A stretch of 64,000 nucleotides of DNA, taken from Acinetobacter calcoaceticus DSM 30006 = CIP 81.8. GTDB lineage: Bacteria; Pseudomonadota; Gammaproteobacteria; Pseudomonadales; Moraxellaceae. Positions 32,777-43,456 of the stretch are shown piece after piece. Position 1 is the first letter of the stretch. The number at the start of each line of letters is the position of its first letter. The translations under genes and the position numbers were made by a program. Location: positions 1,240,145 to 1,304,144 of the forward strand of contig NZ_KB849780.1 of NCBI RefSeq assembly GCF_000368965.1, given 5' to 3'. The notes beneath the pieces were generated by a model. The model saw only the letters and a list, made by a program, of their open reading frames with translations, was not told where the DNA came from and searched no databases.

Positions 32777-33994
32777 ATGAAACGTCCAATTTATCTTGAT
32801 TACGCAGCAACCACTCCAGTAGATCCGCAAGTTGCAGAACGTATGATGGAGTGTTTAACTTTCGACGGTACCTTTGGTAATGCTGCATCTCGTTCCCACG
32901 CTTATGGCTGGCAGGCAGAAGAAAAAGTTGAATATGCACGTGAGCAAGTCGCAAATTTAATTAAAGCCGATCCACGTGAAATCGTTTGGACTTCTGGTGC
33001 AACTGAATCAGATAACCTTGCACTTAAAGGCGTAGCTCAATTCTATGCATCTAAAGGCAAGCACATTATTACAAGTAAAATCGAACACAAAGCTGTTCTA
33101 GATCCTTGTCGTGAATTAGAAGAACAAGGTTTTGAAATTACTTATTTAGAACCAGAACCACAAACAGGTTTAATTACCCCTGAAATGGTAAAAGCTGCCC
33201 TTCGTCCTGATACTGTTCTTGTTTCTCTTATGATGGTAAACAACGAAATCGGTTCAGTTACAGATGTAGCAGCAATTGGTGAATTAACACGTGCCAATAA
33301 AACGTTCTTCCATGTAGATGCTGCTCAAGCTGCTGGTAAAGTCGAAATCGATTTATCTACCATGAAAATTGATCTTATGAGTTTCTCTGCTCATAAAATT
33401 TATGGTCCAAAAGGTATCGGTGCATTATATGTACGTCGTAGCCCACGTGTTCGTTTAAAAGCACAAATTCATGGCGGTGGTCATGAACGTGGTATGCGCT
33501 CTGGTACTTTAGCAACTCACCAAATTGTTGGTATGGGTGAAGCTTTTGAACTTGCTGGTAAAAGATTGCATGCAGAACAAGAACGCATTCGTAAACTACG
33601 TGACAAACTTTGGAATGGTTTACAAGGCCTTGAACAGGTTTTCTTAAACGGCCATCCAACTCAAAACGTTGCTAACTATTTAAACGTCAGCTTTAACTTT
33701 GTTGAAGGTGAATCTTTAATGATGGCACTTAAAGATGCTGCTGTATCAAGTGGTTCTGCTTGTACTTCTGCAACTTTAGAGCCTTCATACGTTCTTCGCG
33801 CATTAGGTTTATCTGATGAGCTAGCGCACAGCTCGATCCGCTTCAGTTTTGGTAAATACACAACTGAAGAAGACATTGATCATGTGCTTACAATTACCAA
33901 AGCCGCTGTTGAGAAATTACGTGAACTTTCTCCGCTTTGGGATATGTATAAAGAAGGTATCGATCTTTCTACAGTTGAATGGGCTGAACACTAA
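32777..33994 (+). CDS. iscS: Cysteine desulfurase IscS
   Basis: This 405-residue PLP enzyme takes sulfur from cysteine for Fe-S clusters and tRNA thiolation. It shows [14 protein letters not shown] at the N terminus, the PLP Lys in [18 protein letters not shown] (about 206) and the mobile-loop active-site Cys in [14 protein letters not shown] (about 328). The C terminus ends [17 protein letters not shown], the IscS tail that contacts IscU. Length and tail identify the housekeeping IscS rather than SufS or NifS. Confidence 0.98.
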   Translation: MKRPIYLDYAATTPVDPQVAERMMECLTFDGTFGNAASRSHAYGWQAEEKVEYAREQVANLIKADPREIVWTSGATESDNLALKGVAQFYASKGKHIITSKIEHKAVLDPCRELEEQGFEITYLEPEPQTGLITPEMVKAALRPDTVLVSLMMVNNEIGSVTDVAAIGELTRANKTFFHVDAAQAAGKVEIDLSTMKIDLMSFSAHKIYGPKGIGALYVRRSPRVRLKAQIHGGGHERGMRSGTLATHQIVGMGEAFELAGKRLHAEQERIRKLRDKLWNGLQGLEQVFLNGHPTQNVANYLNVSFNFVEGESLMMALKDAAVSSGSACTSATLEPSYVLRALGLSDELAHSSIRFSFGKYTTEEDIDHVLTITKAAVEKLRELSPLWDMYKEGIDLSTVEWAEH

Positions 33995-34061
33995 TTCATT
34001 GAAATTAGTATTTTTACCCTCATATTAATATTAGGCTGACCCCGAGGTTTGGAGAAGCGAC

Positions 34062-34448
34062 ATGGCTTATAGCGAAAAGGTAATTGATCATTACGAAAAC
34101 CCTCGTAATGTTGGTGTTTTAGATAAAAACTCTGAAAATGTTGGTACAGGTATGGTCGGTGCACCTGCGTGTGGTGACGTAATGCGTTTACAAATCCAAG
34201 TAAACGATAACGGTGTAATCGAAGAAGCACGTTTTAAAACTTATGGTTGTGGTTCTGCAATCGCATCAAGTTCTCTTGTAACCGAATGGTTAAAAGGCAA
34301 AACTCTTGATGAAGCTCAAACCATCAAGAATATTGATATTGCGACTGAGCTTGCACTTCCACCAGTAAAAGTTCACTGTTCTGTACTAGCTGAAGATGCG
34401 ATTAAAGCTGCGATTGAAGATTACCGCACTAAAAAATCTAAAGCGTAA
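34062..34448 (+). CDS. iscU: Fe-S scaffold protein IscU
   Basis: IscU (128 residues) assembles [2Fe-2S] and [4Fe-4S] clusters with IscS and passes them on with HscA/HscB. Cluster residues Cys37, Asp39, Cys63 and Cys106 are all present, and the HscA-binding LPPVK motif is at 99-103, the same numbering as in E. coli. A GGAG ribosome site precedes the ATG. Confidence 0.98.
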   Translation: MAYSEKVIDHYENPRNVGVLDKNSENVGTGMVGAPACGDVMRLQIQVNDNGVIEEARFKTYGCGSAIASSSLVTEWLKGKTLDEAQTIKNIDIATELALPPVKVHCSVLAEDAIKAAIEDYRTKKSKA

Positions 34449-34478
34449 TTTGTTACCATTGTAAACGTTGGAGTTTTC

Positions 34479-34799
34479 ATGATTCATTTAACTGAAAATG
34501 CTGCGACTCATATTAGCAATTACCTTAAAAATCGAGGTAAGGGTGAAGGCATTCGCGTGGGTGTGAAAACTTCTGGTTGTTCTGGATTGGCCTATGTTCT
34601 TGAGTTTGTAGACTCTATTGATGAACATGACCAAGTTTTCGAACAATTTGGCGTTAAGGTGTTTGTAGATCCAAAAAGCTCCGTGTATTTAGAAGGCTTA
34701 GAAATGGACTACGTTAAAAATGGCCTTAATGAAGGGTTCGAATTTAACAATCCTAACAAAAAAGGTGAATGTGGCTGCGGTGAATCTTTCACTGTCTAA
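34479..34799 (+). CDS. iscA: A-type Fe-S carrier IscA
   Basis: This 106-residue carrier has the three conserved cysteines of the A-type family: Cys34 in [13 protein letters not shown], and Cys98/Cys100 in the C-terminal GECGCGESF. It delivers clusters to target apoproteins. It follows iscU by 30 bases in the standard isc order. Confidence 0.97.
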   Translation: MIHLTENAATHISNYLKNRGKGEGIRVGVKTSGCSGLAYVLEFVDSIDEHDQVFEQFGVKVFVDPKSSVYLEGLEMDYVKNGLNEGFEFNNPNKKGECGCGESFTV

Positions 34800-34883
34800 G
34801 CTTTCTCCTTTCATCTCTCATTAAAACAGTGTCTTTTTATAGCACTGTTTTAATGTATTTAATTAATGTGGACCTCATTTCCA

Positions 34884-35402
34884 ATGAATCATTTTGAGTT
34901 GTTCAATTTACCCGTAGCACTCGATATCGATTTGGCGAGCTTAAAATCTAGTTTCTTGAATTTGCAGCAGCAGTATCATCCAGATAAAGCTGAAGATAAA
35001 GATCAGGGGTTGATCAAATCAAGTGAAATCAATCAAGCTTTTAAAACTTTGTCGCAAGTAGATAGCCGCGCTGCTTATCTATTGTCACTCAAAAAGCAAG
35101 ATCACCACCTCGATCAATCCATTAGCGACTTTGAGTTCTTACAATCAGCTTTAGAAATTCGTGAACAACTTGATGAAGCAACTTCACAAGAGCATCTGAC
35201 CACACTTAAACAAGAAGTGTTTCAATGGATGGATGGTCTAGTTCGCGAATTTAAGATTGATTACGCAGATGAGGACTGGGGCGAAGCTCGAGATACTGTA
35301 CGTAAATTACGTTTCTTTCAGCGCGTTCTTAACGACATTGAAAAAGCAGAAGATCAAATGTTGGATGACGAAGACAACTTTGATTTAGACGACGATTTTT
35401 AA
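34884..35402 (+). CDS. hscB: Co-chaperone HscB
   Basis: HscB (172 residues from ATG 34884) is the J-domain protein that brings IscU to HscA. The J domain (about 1-75) includes the QYHPDKAEDK segment with the HPD motif, and the C-terminal half is a three-helix bundle. The start at 34884 (MNHFELFNLP) aligns with the E. coli protein; the frame runs six codons further up to 34866. The tail is strongly acidic (EDQMLDDEDNFDLDDDF), which is longer than in E. coli. Confidence 0.95.
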   Translation: MNHFELFNLPVALDIDLASLKSSFLNLQQQYHPDKAEDKDQGLIKSSEINQAFKTLSQVDSRAAYLLSLKKQDHHLDQSISDFEFLQSALEIREQLDEATSQEHLTTLKQEVFQWMDGLVREFKIDYADEDWGEARDTVRKLRFFQRVLNDIEKAEDQMLDDEDNFDLDDDF

Positions 35403-35440
35403 TTTTGCTTTTTCCAAATTATATTCAAGGGATTTAACTC

Positions 35441-37300
35441 ATGGCACTTTTGCAAATTGCTGAACCGGGTCAATCCAGTGCCCCACATCAACACCGCATT
35501 GCGATTGGTATCGACCTAGGAACAACACATTCTTTAGTTGCGACAGTGTTATCAGGCAAACCTAAAGTACTCAATGACGAAAAAGAAAGAAGACTCCTTC
35601 CTTCTATTGTGCACTATGGAAATGATGCAACTCACTATGGTGAAGAAGCAAAGCCTTTCCTTATTGCCGATCCTAAAAATACAATTGTTTCTGTAAAACG
35701 TTTTATGGGTCGTTCAAAAGCAGATATTAAATTTCAACACCCATATGAGTTAGTGGGTTCTGAAAATGAAATGCCAGCTTTTGAAACACGTGCGGGACGA
35801 AAAACACCAGTTGAAATTTCTGCTGAAATTTTAAAGCAATTAAAAGACCGTGCTGAAGCTAGCTTACAAAATCCAATAAATGGCGCAGTGATTACTGTTC
35901 CAGCCTATTTTGATGAAGCTCAGCGACAAGCAACACGTGATGCTGCCCAGCTTGCTGGCTTAAATGTATTACGTTTATTAAATGAGCCAACCGCCGCTGC
36001 TGTTGCTTATGGTTTAGACCAAGAAACTAATTTAGCTACAGATCATAACTATGTAATTTATGATTTAGGTGGTGGTACTTTCGACGTATCAATCTTGCGT
36101 TTCTCACAAGGTGTCTTTGAAGTATTAGCTACAGGTGGCCATACTGCTTTAGGTGGTGATGACTTAGATCGTCTCATTGTTAAATGGGCTAAAAAGCAGC
36201 TCAATATCGATACTCTTAACGATGAAACTTATGCAGTATTTATTGTTGCTGCTCGTCAAGCGAAAGAACAACTATCAACTCAAGAATCAGTTCAATTAAA
36301 ACTACTTAAGAATGTACTAACACTTGATCGCCCAACTTTTGAAAGCATTATTCAAGTTGCTTTAGATAAAACAATCAGTGTTTGTAAACGTGTTTTACGT
36401 GATGCCAAACTTGAGTTAACTGATATTCAGAATGTTGTTTTAGTTGGTGGCTCTACCCGTTCGTATGCTGTTCAGCAAGCGGTTCGTAATGTATTTAATC
36501 AAGAACCACTTTGTACGATCAACCCTGATGAAGTAGTTGCAATTGGTGCTTCCATTACTGCAAACCAATTAATTGGAAACAGTCAAGACGGCTCATTACT
36601 TTTAGATGTCACTCCTCTTTCACTTGGCTTAGAAACCATGGGTGGATTAGTTGAGCGTCTTATTTCACGTAATACCGCTATTCCAGTCGCTCGTCGTCAA
36701 GAATTCACAACTTATCAAGATGGCCAAACTGCCATGCTTATTCATGTGGTTCAAGGTGAACGAGATTTGGTAGAACATTGTCGTTCATTAGGAAGATTTG
36801 TCCTTCATGGCATTCCTCCAATGACTGCTGGTCAAGCACGAATTGAGGTTACCTTTCAAGTAGATGCTGATGGTTTACTAACAGTTTCTGCTCGTGAAAC
36901 AACTTCAGGTGTACAGGCTCAAATTGATATTAAGCCATCTTATGGCCTATCGGAATCTGATACTGAACGCTTATTAATTGAAGGTTTCCAGCACGCAGAA
37001 GAAGATAAAAATCTGCGTCATTTAAAAGAAACCAAAGTTGAAGCCCAACGTGAGCTTGAAGCTTTAGAACAAGCTCTCAAAGTTGATGCTGATTTGCTCA
37101 ATGATGAACAGCTTGAAGCACTTAAAACTGCTGAAAACTTGCTTAAAGTACAACTTGAAGGCAATGATATTCAAGCAATTGAAAAAGCTGTAGAACAACT
37201 TAAAGTACATAGTGATGCTTTTGCCGCACTACGTATGAATCGACATATTGACCACGCCTTAAAAGGTACAACACTTGAAGATTGGTCAAATTCAAACTAA
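35441..37300 (+). CDS. hscA: Fe-S assembly Hsp70 chaperone HscA
   Basis: HscA (619 residues) is the specialised Hsp70 that releases clusters from IscU using ATP. It has the actin-like ATPase motifs [14 protein letters not shown] (about 23), [43 protein letters not shown] and [12 protein letters not shown]. The substrate-binding domain contains [16 protein letters not shown] short N-terminal extension before the ATPase fold is typical of HscA as opposed to DnaK. Confidence 0.97.
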   Translation: MALLQIAEPGQSSAPHQHRIAIGIDLGTTHSLVATVLSGKPKVLNDEKERRLLPSIVHYGNDATHYGEEAKPFLIADPKNTIVSVKRFMGRSKADIKFQHPYELVGSENEMPAFETRAGRKTPVEISAEILKQLKDRAEASLQNPINGAVITVPAYFDEAQRQATRDAAQLAGLNVLRLLNEPTAAAVAYGLDQETNLATDHNYVIYDLGGGTFDVSILRFSQGVFEVLATGGHTALGGDDLDRLIVKWAKKQLNIDTLNDETYAVFIVAARQAKEQLSTQESVQLKLLKNVLTLDRPTFESIIQVALDKTISVCKRVLRDAKLELTDIQNVVLVGGSTRSYAVQQAVRNVFNQEPLCTINPDEVVAIGASITANQLIGNSQDGSLLLDVTPLSLGLETMGGLVERLISRNTAIPVARRQEFTTYQDGQTAMLIHVVQGERDLVEHCRSLGRFVLHGIPPMTAGQARIEVTFQVDADGLLTVSARETTSGVQAQIDIKPSYGLSESDTERLLIEGFQHAEEDKNLRHLKETKVEAQRELEALEQALKVDADLLNDEQLEALKTAENLLKVQLEGNDIQAIEKAVEQLKVHSDAFAALRMNRHIDHALKGTTLEDWSNSN

Positions 37301-37317
37301 AGGTATAGGTGATCAAT

Positions 37318-37656
37318 ATGCCCCGTATTAAAGTACTTCCTCATGCTCAGATCTGCCCTGAAGGCGCAGAATTTGAAGTCGAACAAAATGCAAATCTTTG
37401 TCAAAGTTTGCTTGATCGAGGAATTAAAATTGAACACGCTTGTGACATGTCGTGTGCTTGTACAACTTGTCATGTAGTCGTTCGCAAGGGCTTTGACAGT
37501 CTAGAAGAAATGGATGACGTTGAAGCAGATCTTTTAGATCGGGCTTGGGGTCTTGAACCAGATTCTCGTCTCTCTTGCCAAGTGAAGATTGTTGATGAAG
37601 ATTTAGAAATTGAGATTCCTAAATATACAATCAATCACGCTTCCGAAAATCATTAA
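37318..37656 (+). CDS. fdx: [2Fe-2S] ferredoxin of the isc system
   Basis: This 112-residue adrenodoxin-type ferredoxin starts at the ATG at 37318, which has GGTGA at correct spacing; a GTG at 37309 is three codons earlier. The ligands Cys42, Cys48, Cys51 and Cys87 match E. coli Fdx numbering, with CACTTCHVV around the central pair. It supplies electrons for cluster assembly. It is the last gene of the operon; iscX is not seen after it. Confidence 0.97.
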   Translation: MPRIKVLPHAQICPEGAEFEVEQNANLCQSLLDRGIKIEHACDMSCACTTCHVVVRKGFDSLEEMDDVEADLLDRAWGLEPDSRLSCQVKIVDEDLEIEIPKYTINHASENH

Positions 37657-37660
37657 AATA

Positions 37661-37690
37661 AAAAAGCTGCTTTAAAAGCAGCTTTTTTTT
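37661..37690. terminator. Terminator of the isc operon
   Basis: An AAAGCTGC/GCAGCTTT stem is followed by eight T on the plus strand. The A run on the other side makes it usable for the convergent cyclase gene as well. Confidence 0.9.
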
Positions 37691-37701
37691 ACTTCACGTT
37701 T

Positions 37702-39180
37702 TTAAACTTGATCTTGTTGATCAATTTCAACTGGCTTCACTTCATCTTCAAGCCTTAACCGTGCAATGCCTTGAGTATTAATTAAAGTTTGTTGAACTTT
37801 AAGTCGTTGAACCATTTTCTCGAGTACTTCTACTAATTCTGGATATTCATAATTTTGTACTTCTTCTAAATTAAGTACTAAATGAAAGCCTTTATACTCA
37901 TAGTCAAACCATTGTTGATGATCTGACTTATTCCCCGTGTACTTCTCCATCACCTGCCATGTCTTTACTGCACCTTGAATACCTTTTAAGTAAATTGGCG
38001 TTTTGGGAGCACAAAGAAAATCACTTTTGATTATTTGATAAGTATCATCTGAAATTAAGATTTCATCTATTTCAGCAGCATATTGTAAACGAGCTGCCAA
38101 ATTCACATCACGGCCTACAATGGTATAAGCCATACGATGCGTTGCCCCATAATTTCCTACGTGGCAGTAACCGGTACTAATTCCCATACGAATGTGTAAG
38201 GCTGAATAGCCCATTTTTTTCCATCGTTCGCGTAACAATTTCATTTGCTGACGCATAGCGATTGCCATTTCTACACAGGCTTTGGCATCTTGCTCTACAC
38301 CCTGAGAATTTGGATCACCAAAAAATATGAGGATGGCATCTCCCATAAATTTATCGACAGTGGCTTCATACTGCTTCGCAATTTCCGTCATATGGCTTAA
38401 ATAATCATTAAGCAAAAAAGCCAAATCATCAGGAATTAATGTTTCTGATAACTCTGTAAAGCCCTGAATATCAGAAAAAAATACAGTCATTTTTTTTCGC
38501 TTATATTCAATTTTTGCTTCCGCTTCACCACGCATAATAGACTGCCAGAGCTGTAGCGGTGCATAACGACTTAACTGATTAGCAAAAGCAATATAGCGCG
38601 TCATTTGATCATAGTAATGTTGGCGCTGTTGACTGATTTTTTTAACCCAACGATGTTGGTAATAATTTCCAATGGTGATAAACATGACCAAACCCAAGAG
38701 TGTAATTACTGTTAACTCTTGGCTAGTCGGTTCAAAATATGTATAAAAACCAAATAGGAAAAAAGTACTTAAATAAAAAATAATCGCGCCTAGCAAACTA
38801 GTCAAACAAATGACTGCGAAAGAAATACGACTATTAATTGCAGAATAAAATAATGCAAAAAGTGCAATAAATGTAGGCACCAAATTAAGATGCAAACCTG
38901 CTAAGGTAACCGCTACAACAATTGCATCAATTGCAAAAAAAACACTTTTTTGTGTTTTCTTATCAAATTGGTATTGAAGCCAGTGCTCTAACTTTGAGCT
39001 AATAAAAAGTAAAAATAGGAAGAAAGGTGGAACGTAGATCTGATAATTTGTATTAGGTGAGGTAAAAGCATAGATCACTAAAATTAAGGACAGAATTGAA
39101 TATCCCATCAAGCGATGAAAATATGCAAACTGCTTAGGCTCTCTATCGATAAACCTCTCTAATTGCACCCTATCCTCCAT
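37702..39180 (-). CDS. Membrane-bound class III adenylate/guanylate cyclase
   Basis: This 492-residue protein has about six N-terminal membrane helices (residues 25-175), a linker, and a class III cyclase domain (about 230-410). VFFSDIQGFTELSE places the first metal Asp at 237 and VDKFMGDAILIFFGDP the second at 281. AYTIVGRDVNLAARLQ contains the transition-state Asn. The Lys in VDKFMGD favours ATP as substrate. A charged tail of about 80 residues follows. It is probably an inner-membrane sensor making cAMP for a CRP/Vfr-type regulator, which is not in this window. Confidence 0.9.
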   Translation of the reverse strand: MEDRVQLERFIDREPKQFAYFHRLMGYSILSLILVIYAFTSPNTNYQIYVPPFFLFLLFISSKLEHWLQYQFDKKTQKSVFFAIDAIVVAVTLAGLHLNLVPTFIALFALFYSAINSRISFAVICLTSLLGAIIFYLSTFFLFGFYTYFEPTSQELTVITLLGLVMFITIGNYYQHRWVKKISQQRQHYYDQMTRYIAFANQLSRYAPLQLWQSIMRGEAEAKIEYKRKKMTVFFSDIQGFTELSETLIPDDLAFLLNDYLSHMTEIAKQYEATVDKFMGDAILIFFGDPNSQGVEQDAKACVEMAIAMRQQMKLLRERWKKMGYSALHIRMGISTGYCHVGNYGATHRMAYTIVGRDVNLAARLQYAAEIDEILISDDTYQIIKSDFLCAPKTPIYLKGIQGAVKTWQVMEKYTGNKSDHQQWFDYEYKGFHLVLNLEEVQNYEYPELVEVLEKMVQRLKVQQTLINTQGIARLRLEDEVKPVEIDQQDQV

Positions 39181-39189
39181 ACCTCAATG

Positions 39190-39216
39190 TAGCCACATTC
39201 ATATAAATGTGGCATT
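39190..39216 (-). terminator. Terminator-like hairpin after the second HIT gene
   Basis: An 8-bp stem (39192-39199 with 39206-39213) lies in the 44-bp gap between the HIT gene and the cyclase gene, both on the minus strand. The T run is poor, so partial read-through is likely. Confidence 0.45.
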
Positions 39217-39224
39217 GCATTGAT

Positions 39225-39677
39225 TTAATCCATGCGCCAATCAAAAGGCATATCACCTTGACCACGTAAAGCAAGCATAAGGGTTTGACGCATGTGAGCC
39301 AGTACATCATTTGTGTATGGAACAGCAGGTGTGCCCCAAACTGGCTTAGGCCATGCAACATCATTTTGATAACGCACGACATGATGGAAATGCAACTGAG
39401 GCACGATGTTACCTAGAGCTGCAACATTCATTTTATCAGCACGGAATACTCGAGATAGCTGGCTAGACAACCAACTTGATTCACGTAAAAACTGCTCTTG
39501 ATCAGCTTGGCTCAATTCATATAATTCTGTGATTCCCGGCACACGAGGGATTAAAATCAGCCACGGGAATTGCATATCATTCATTAAACGACATGTTGAA
39601 AGCGGGAAATCGCCTACAAAAAAAGTATCTTGAGCAAGTTGTGGATGCAAACTAAACATATCTTTTATAAATGACAA
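39225..39677 (-). CDS. HIT domain protein, diadenosine tetraphosphate hydrolase-like
   Basis: This 150-residue protein has the triad region VPQLHFHHVVRY (about 96), FPLSTCRLMNDMQFPWLILIPRV and a TPAVPYTNDVLA tail. This form, with the QLHFHHV variant of the histidine triad, matches proteobacterial HIT proteins annotated as Ap4A-type hydrolases. It differs from the HinT-like protein at 316-729. The gene is monocistronic or paired with the cyclase gene. Confidence 0.87.
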   Translation of the reverse strand: MSFIKDMFSLHPQLAQDTFFVGDFPLSTCRLMNDMQFPWLILIPRVPGITELYELSQADQEQFLRESSWLSSQLSRVFRADKMNVAALGNIVPQLHFHHVVRYQNDVAWPKPVWGTPAVPYTNDVLAHMRQTLMLALRGQGDMPFDWRMD

Positions 39678-39860
39678 TAAACAATAATGGCTAATACTAT
39701 CACATCAGTTTTGATGTGAGTATTGGTAGTGTCTGGTTTGATTACAAATAACAATGATTTTATGCACTTATTCCTCCTATGGTCCAAGAAATCGTGCATA
39801 AAACCATGCTATCAACTTACATAAAATTCACACGCAGTAAAAAATGCTTCAAAACATCAT

Positions 39861-42800
39861 TTATACATGTATTTCAGTTAATAATTTCGCTAACAAATCG
39901 TTAATGAACTGGATACGTTTTTCATGTTCTTCAAGCTGAACCATAACCTTCAAACGCTGCCCACCATCCATGCGGTAATAGGTCGGATTTTTTTGCATTA
40001 ACTGAATAATGCTGATGGCTTGAACTGGAGTATCCGGTGAAAACTCAATATTACCGCCTTGTGTATTGATATCAATTTTCGTAATACCCAACTGCTCTGC
40101 TTTCAACCTAATCTGATGAACACTAAATAAGTGTTTTACAGATTGTGGTGGAACACCAAAACGGTCAATTAACTCCATACGAATATTGTCGAGTTTTTCT
40201 TGTGTATCTGTATTACTAATACGCTTATAAAACAACAAACGCTGATGAACATCGCCTAAATACTCATCTGGAATAAGCGCTGGAATATGTAAATTGATTT
40301 CCGCAGTTAATGACAAAGGTGCATCAAAATTCGGGGTTTTACCTTGCTGAATTGCCTTAGTGGCTTTCTCCAGCATTTCCATATACAGACTATATCCAAT
40401 TGCCTGCATTGAACCACTTTGTTGCTCGCCTAAAAGCTCACCTGCACCGCGAATTTCTAAATCTTCTGTAGCTAGCATAAAACCAGCACCCAAAGTTGAA
40501 GCACGCTGGATTGCATCTAAACGCTTTTCTGCATCACCTTTTAAATGTTTAATAGAAGGAACCAGTAAATAAGCATAAGCTTGGTGGTGTGAGCGTCCCA
40601 CACGCCCTCGTAATTGATGTAATTGAGCTAAACCAAGTTTGTCGGCCCTTTCTATCAAAATTGTGTTGGCATTTGGGACATCGATTCCAGTTTCAATAAT
40701 GGTTGAGCATACCAATACATTAAATTCTTTGTGATAGAACTGCTGCATGACTTGTTCGAGCTCTCGTTCTCTCATTTGCCCATGAGCTACTGCCACACGA
40801 GCTTCAGGCACAAGAACACGGATGTTTTCAGCAGCTCGTTCAATCGTATCGACTTCATTATGTAAGAAGTATACTTGGCCACCACGTAGCAATTCACGCA
40901 AGATCGCTTCTTTAATAGAAGCTTCCGTATGTTCCTGTACAAATGTTTTAACCGCTAAACGACGGGCTGGTGGTGTAGCAATGATAGATAGATCACGCAT
41001 TCCCGAAAATGCCATATTTAAAGTTCGTGGAATTGGTGTTGCGGTAAGCGTCAACATATCTACATCTGCACGTAATGCCTTGATCCGCTCTTTATCACGC
41101 ACACCAAATCGATGTTCTTCATCGACCACCATTAGACCCAAGTCTTTAAATTGCACATTTTCTTGTAAAAGTTTATGTGTTCCCACCACAATATCTACTT
41201 TACCAGCAATTAAATCTTCAATATTTTTTGTATGGGCTTTATTTGAGCCAAAGCGTGACAACACTTCTATACGCACAGGCCAATCAGCAAAACGATCTTT
41301 AAAAGACTCATAATGTTGTTGTGCAAGTAAAGTTGTAGGGACTAAAACAGCAACTTGCTTACCGTTTTGCACAGCAACAAACGCGGCTCGCATTGCTACT
41401 TCAGTTTTACCGAAACCAACATCACCACAAACAAGTCGATCCATAGGCCTAGCTTGTTGCATATCGTGAAGCGTGGCTTCAATAGCATTCGCCTGATCGA
41501 GTGTTTCTTCGTAAGCAAATCCACTGGCAAATTGCATATAAAGTGATTGATCAAGTTCAAAACCAAAACCAGGTTTTGACTGACGACGTGCTTGTATATG
41601 TAATAATTCGGCTGCAACATCATGAATTTGTTCTAAAGCTTTGCGTTTAGCTTTACTCCACGCATCACTTCCAATTTTATGAAGTGGAGCTAAATCTGGG
41701 TCTCCACCACTATAACGACTAATAAGATGCAAATTAGTCACAGGCACATAAACTTTTGCCCCTTCAGCATAATTTAGTTGCAAGAATTCATAATCTTGCC
41801 CTTCAATTGCTAAAGTAACTAATCCTGCATAACGCCCTACACCATGATCAATATGGACAACAGGAGCATCTATACTTAATTCAGTCAAACTGCGAATTAA
41901 GAACTCTTCTGAAACTTCTTGCTGACGTTTACGACGACGCTGAACTACCCGATGTTCATATAACTGATTTTCTGAAATAACCGACAATCGGTCTGTTAAA
42001 AGTAAACCACGGTCTAGCGGTGCATTTGTAATAGCAATCGCAAACTGACTTGTCTGAAATTGCTCAAAACTATCTACGCCTGGGATATCTCCTAAACTAG
42101 CACGTAAACCATCTCTTAAGCTTTCACGTCGACCTGCACTTTCTGCAACCAACAAGACCGGATGATTTGCTTCATCAATATATTTTTTGACTACAGCGAA
42201 TGGTTTTTCTTTTTTTGGATCAACTGGTAACTTGGGTGGCTGCTCTACCTTAAGATTTAACGCGCCAGCTTTTTCTTCAACTATTTCGGCGCTCACCAAC
42301 ATACGCGGAAACTGATTTAAAGCACTGAGCAGATGATTTGGAGCAATAAATAATTCTTCAGGAGGAAGAATTGGCTGATCTACGTTATGACGTCTGTCTT
42401 CATAACGACGAAAAACTTCTTTCCAAAAATTTGTTAAATCACTGTCTACATCACTTGTTGTAATTACAATGCAATTCTTTGGGAAGTACGTTGCAAGTGT
42501 ACTTTGCGATTGCATTTGTGCTTTATCAAAAAATAATGGTAAATAAAACTCAATTCCTGGTGAAGCAATTCCCTCTAGGACATCTTGATAAATCGGGTTT
42601 TTCTTAGGGTTAGCCGTAGGGAAAAGTTCAGAATACCGATCTCTAAAAATTGAACGGGCTTCTTTTAGTGGAAATTCTTTTGCTGGTAAGACTGTAAAAC
42701 TTTTTAAAGGCTTCGTTGTTCTTTGCGTTTCTGGATCAAAGAATTTTAATGTATCAATTTCATCATCAAACAGATCAATACGAATAGGCGCTTCTTGGCC

Positions 42801-43322
42801 TGACGCAAAAATATCCATAATACTGCCACGTACAGCAAACTCACCATGATCATAAACAGTGTCTACCAAATGATAACCGGCTTGTACTAAACGTAACTTT
42901 TGCTGTTCTAAATCGAATTTCTGTCCAACGTGAATATCAAAATGTTCGCCCAAAACCCATGAATACGGTGCAACTCTTTGAGCTAAAGTACTTGCTGAAA
43001 TGAGCAATACACCCTTCTGAGGCATATTAGATAAAATTGCGAGACGTTCTGAAACAATATCTTGATGAGGTGACAAACGATCATACGGCAAGATTTCCCA
43101 ATCAGGAAAAATTGTCGGTTTTATGCCATAAAACTCAAGTTCACTTTCTAATTGAGCAACATGTTGGTTATTTCTAGCGACCACAACAAGTAAAGATGGA
43201 TGCTGAACAGCAATTTCTTTAAATAATAATGCAGCAGATGAACCTAATAACGACCCCACCCAACGCTTTTCACCGGCTTTGAGCTGTTGTAAATTCAATT
43301 GAGAGATTTCTTGTTGAAACAT
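39861..43322 (-). CDS. mfd: Transcription-repair coupling factor Mfd
   Basis: Mfd (1153 residues) pushes stalled RNA polymerase off DNA lesions and recruits UvrA. The N-terminal third is the UvrB-homology module, with NIIPYDRLSPHQDIVSERLAIL-like residues (about 80-105) and a YDHGEFAVRGSIMDIF motif. The central RNAP-interacting domain contains VVHIDHGVGRYAGL (about 490). The translocase has Walker A GDVGFGKTEVA, VVDEEHRFGVRDKERIK and LTLTATPIPRTLNMA, then QLRGRVGRSHHQAYAYLL. The C-terminal autoinhibitory TRCF domain is present. Length is normal. Confidence 0.98.
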   Translation of the reverse strand: MFQQEISQLNLQQLKAGEKRWVGSLLGSSAALLFKEIAVQHPSLLVVVARNNQHVAQLESELEFYGIKPTIFPDWEILPYDRLSPHQDIVSERLAILSNMPQKGVLLISASTLAQRVAPYSWVLGEHFDIHVGQKFDLEQQKLRLVQAGYHLVDTVYDHGEFAVRGSIMDIFASGQEAPIRIDLFDDEIDTLKFFDPETQRTTKPLKSFTVLPAKEFPLKEARSIFRDRYSELFPTANPKKNPIYQDVLEGIASPGIEFYLPLFFDKAQMQSQSTLATYFPKNCIVITTSDVDSDLTNFWKEVFRRYEDRRHNVDQPILPPEELFIAPNHLLSALNQFPRMLVSAEIVEEKAGALNLKVEQPPKLPVDPKKEKPFAVVKKYIDEANHPVLLVAESAGRRESLRDGLRASLGDIPGVDSFEQFQTSQFAIAITNAPLDRGLLLTDRLSVISENQLYEHRVVQRRRKRQQEVSEEFLIRSLTELSIDAPVVHIDHGVGRYAGLVTLAIEGQDYEFLQLNYAEGAKVYVPVTNLHLISRYSGGDPDLAPLHKIGSDAWSKAKRKALEQIHDVAAELLHIQARRQSKPGFGFELDQSLYMQFASGFAYEETLDQANAIEATLHDMQQARPMDRLVCGDVGFGKTEVAMRAAFVAVQNGKQVAVLVPTTLLAQQHYESFKDRFADWPVRIEVLSRFGSNKAHTKNIEDLIAGKVDIVVGTHKLLQENVQFKDLGLMVVDEEHRFGVRDKERIKALRADVDMLTLTATPIPRTLNMAFSGMRDLSIIATPPARRLAVKTFVQEHTEASIKEAILRELLRGGQVYFLHNEVDTIERAAENIRVLVPEARVAVAHGQMRERELEQVMQQFYHKEFNVLVCSTIIETGIDVPNANTILIERADKLGLAQLHQLRGRVGRSHHQAYAYLLVPSIKHLKGDAEKRLDAIQRASTLGAGFMLATEDLEIRGAGELLGEQQSGSMQAIGYSLYMEMLEKATKAIQQGKTPNFDAPLSLTAEINLHIPALIPDEYLGDVHQRLLFYKRISNTDTQEKLDNIRMELIDRFGVPPQSVKHLFSVHQIRLKAEQLGITKIDINTQGGNIEFSPDTPVQAISIIQLMQKNPTYYRMDGGQRLKVMVQLEEHEKRIQFINDLLAKLLTEIHV

Positions 43323-43456
43323 GTATATGGCTTTTATCAGCTAAGAAGATATGAGCCTAATAGTAGCATGATGTTTTTAGTGAAATGAGTTATTTTTTTG
43401 AAAATCAAACTACTAGTTAGCTCTACTTTTTATATTTTTTAATCAATCAACTATGA

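Noticed and set aside
40822..41313. 163-codon plus-strand frame opposite mfd
   Set aside because: It is antisense to conserved Mfd translocase motifs and rich in Ser, Arg and Thr, as expected for a complement of coding sequence.
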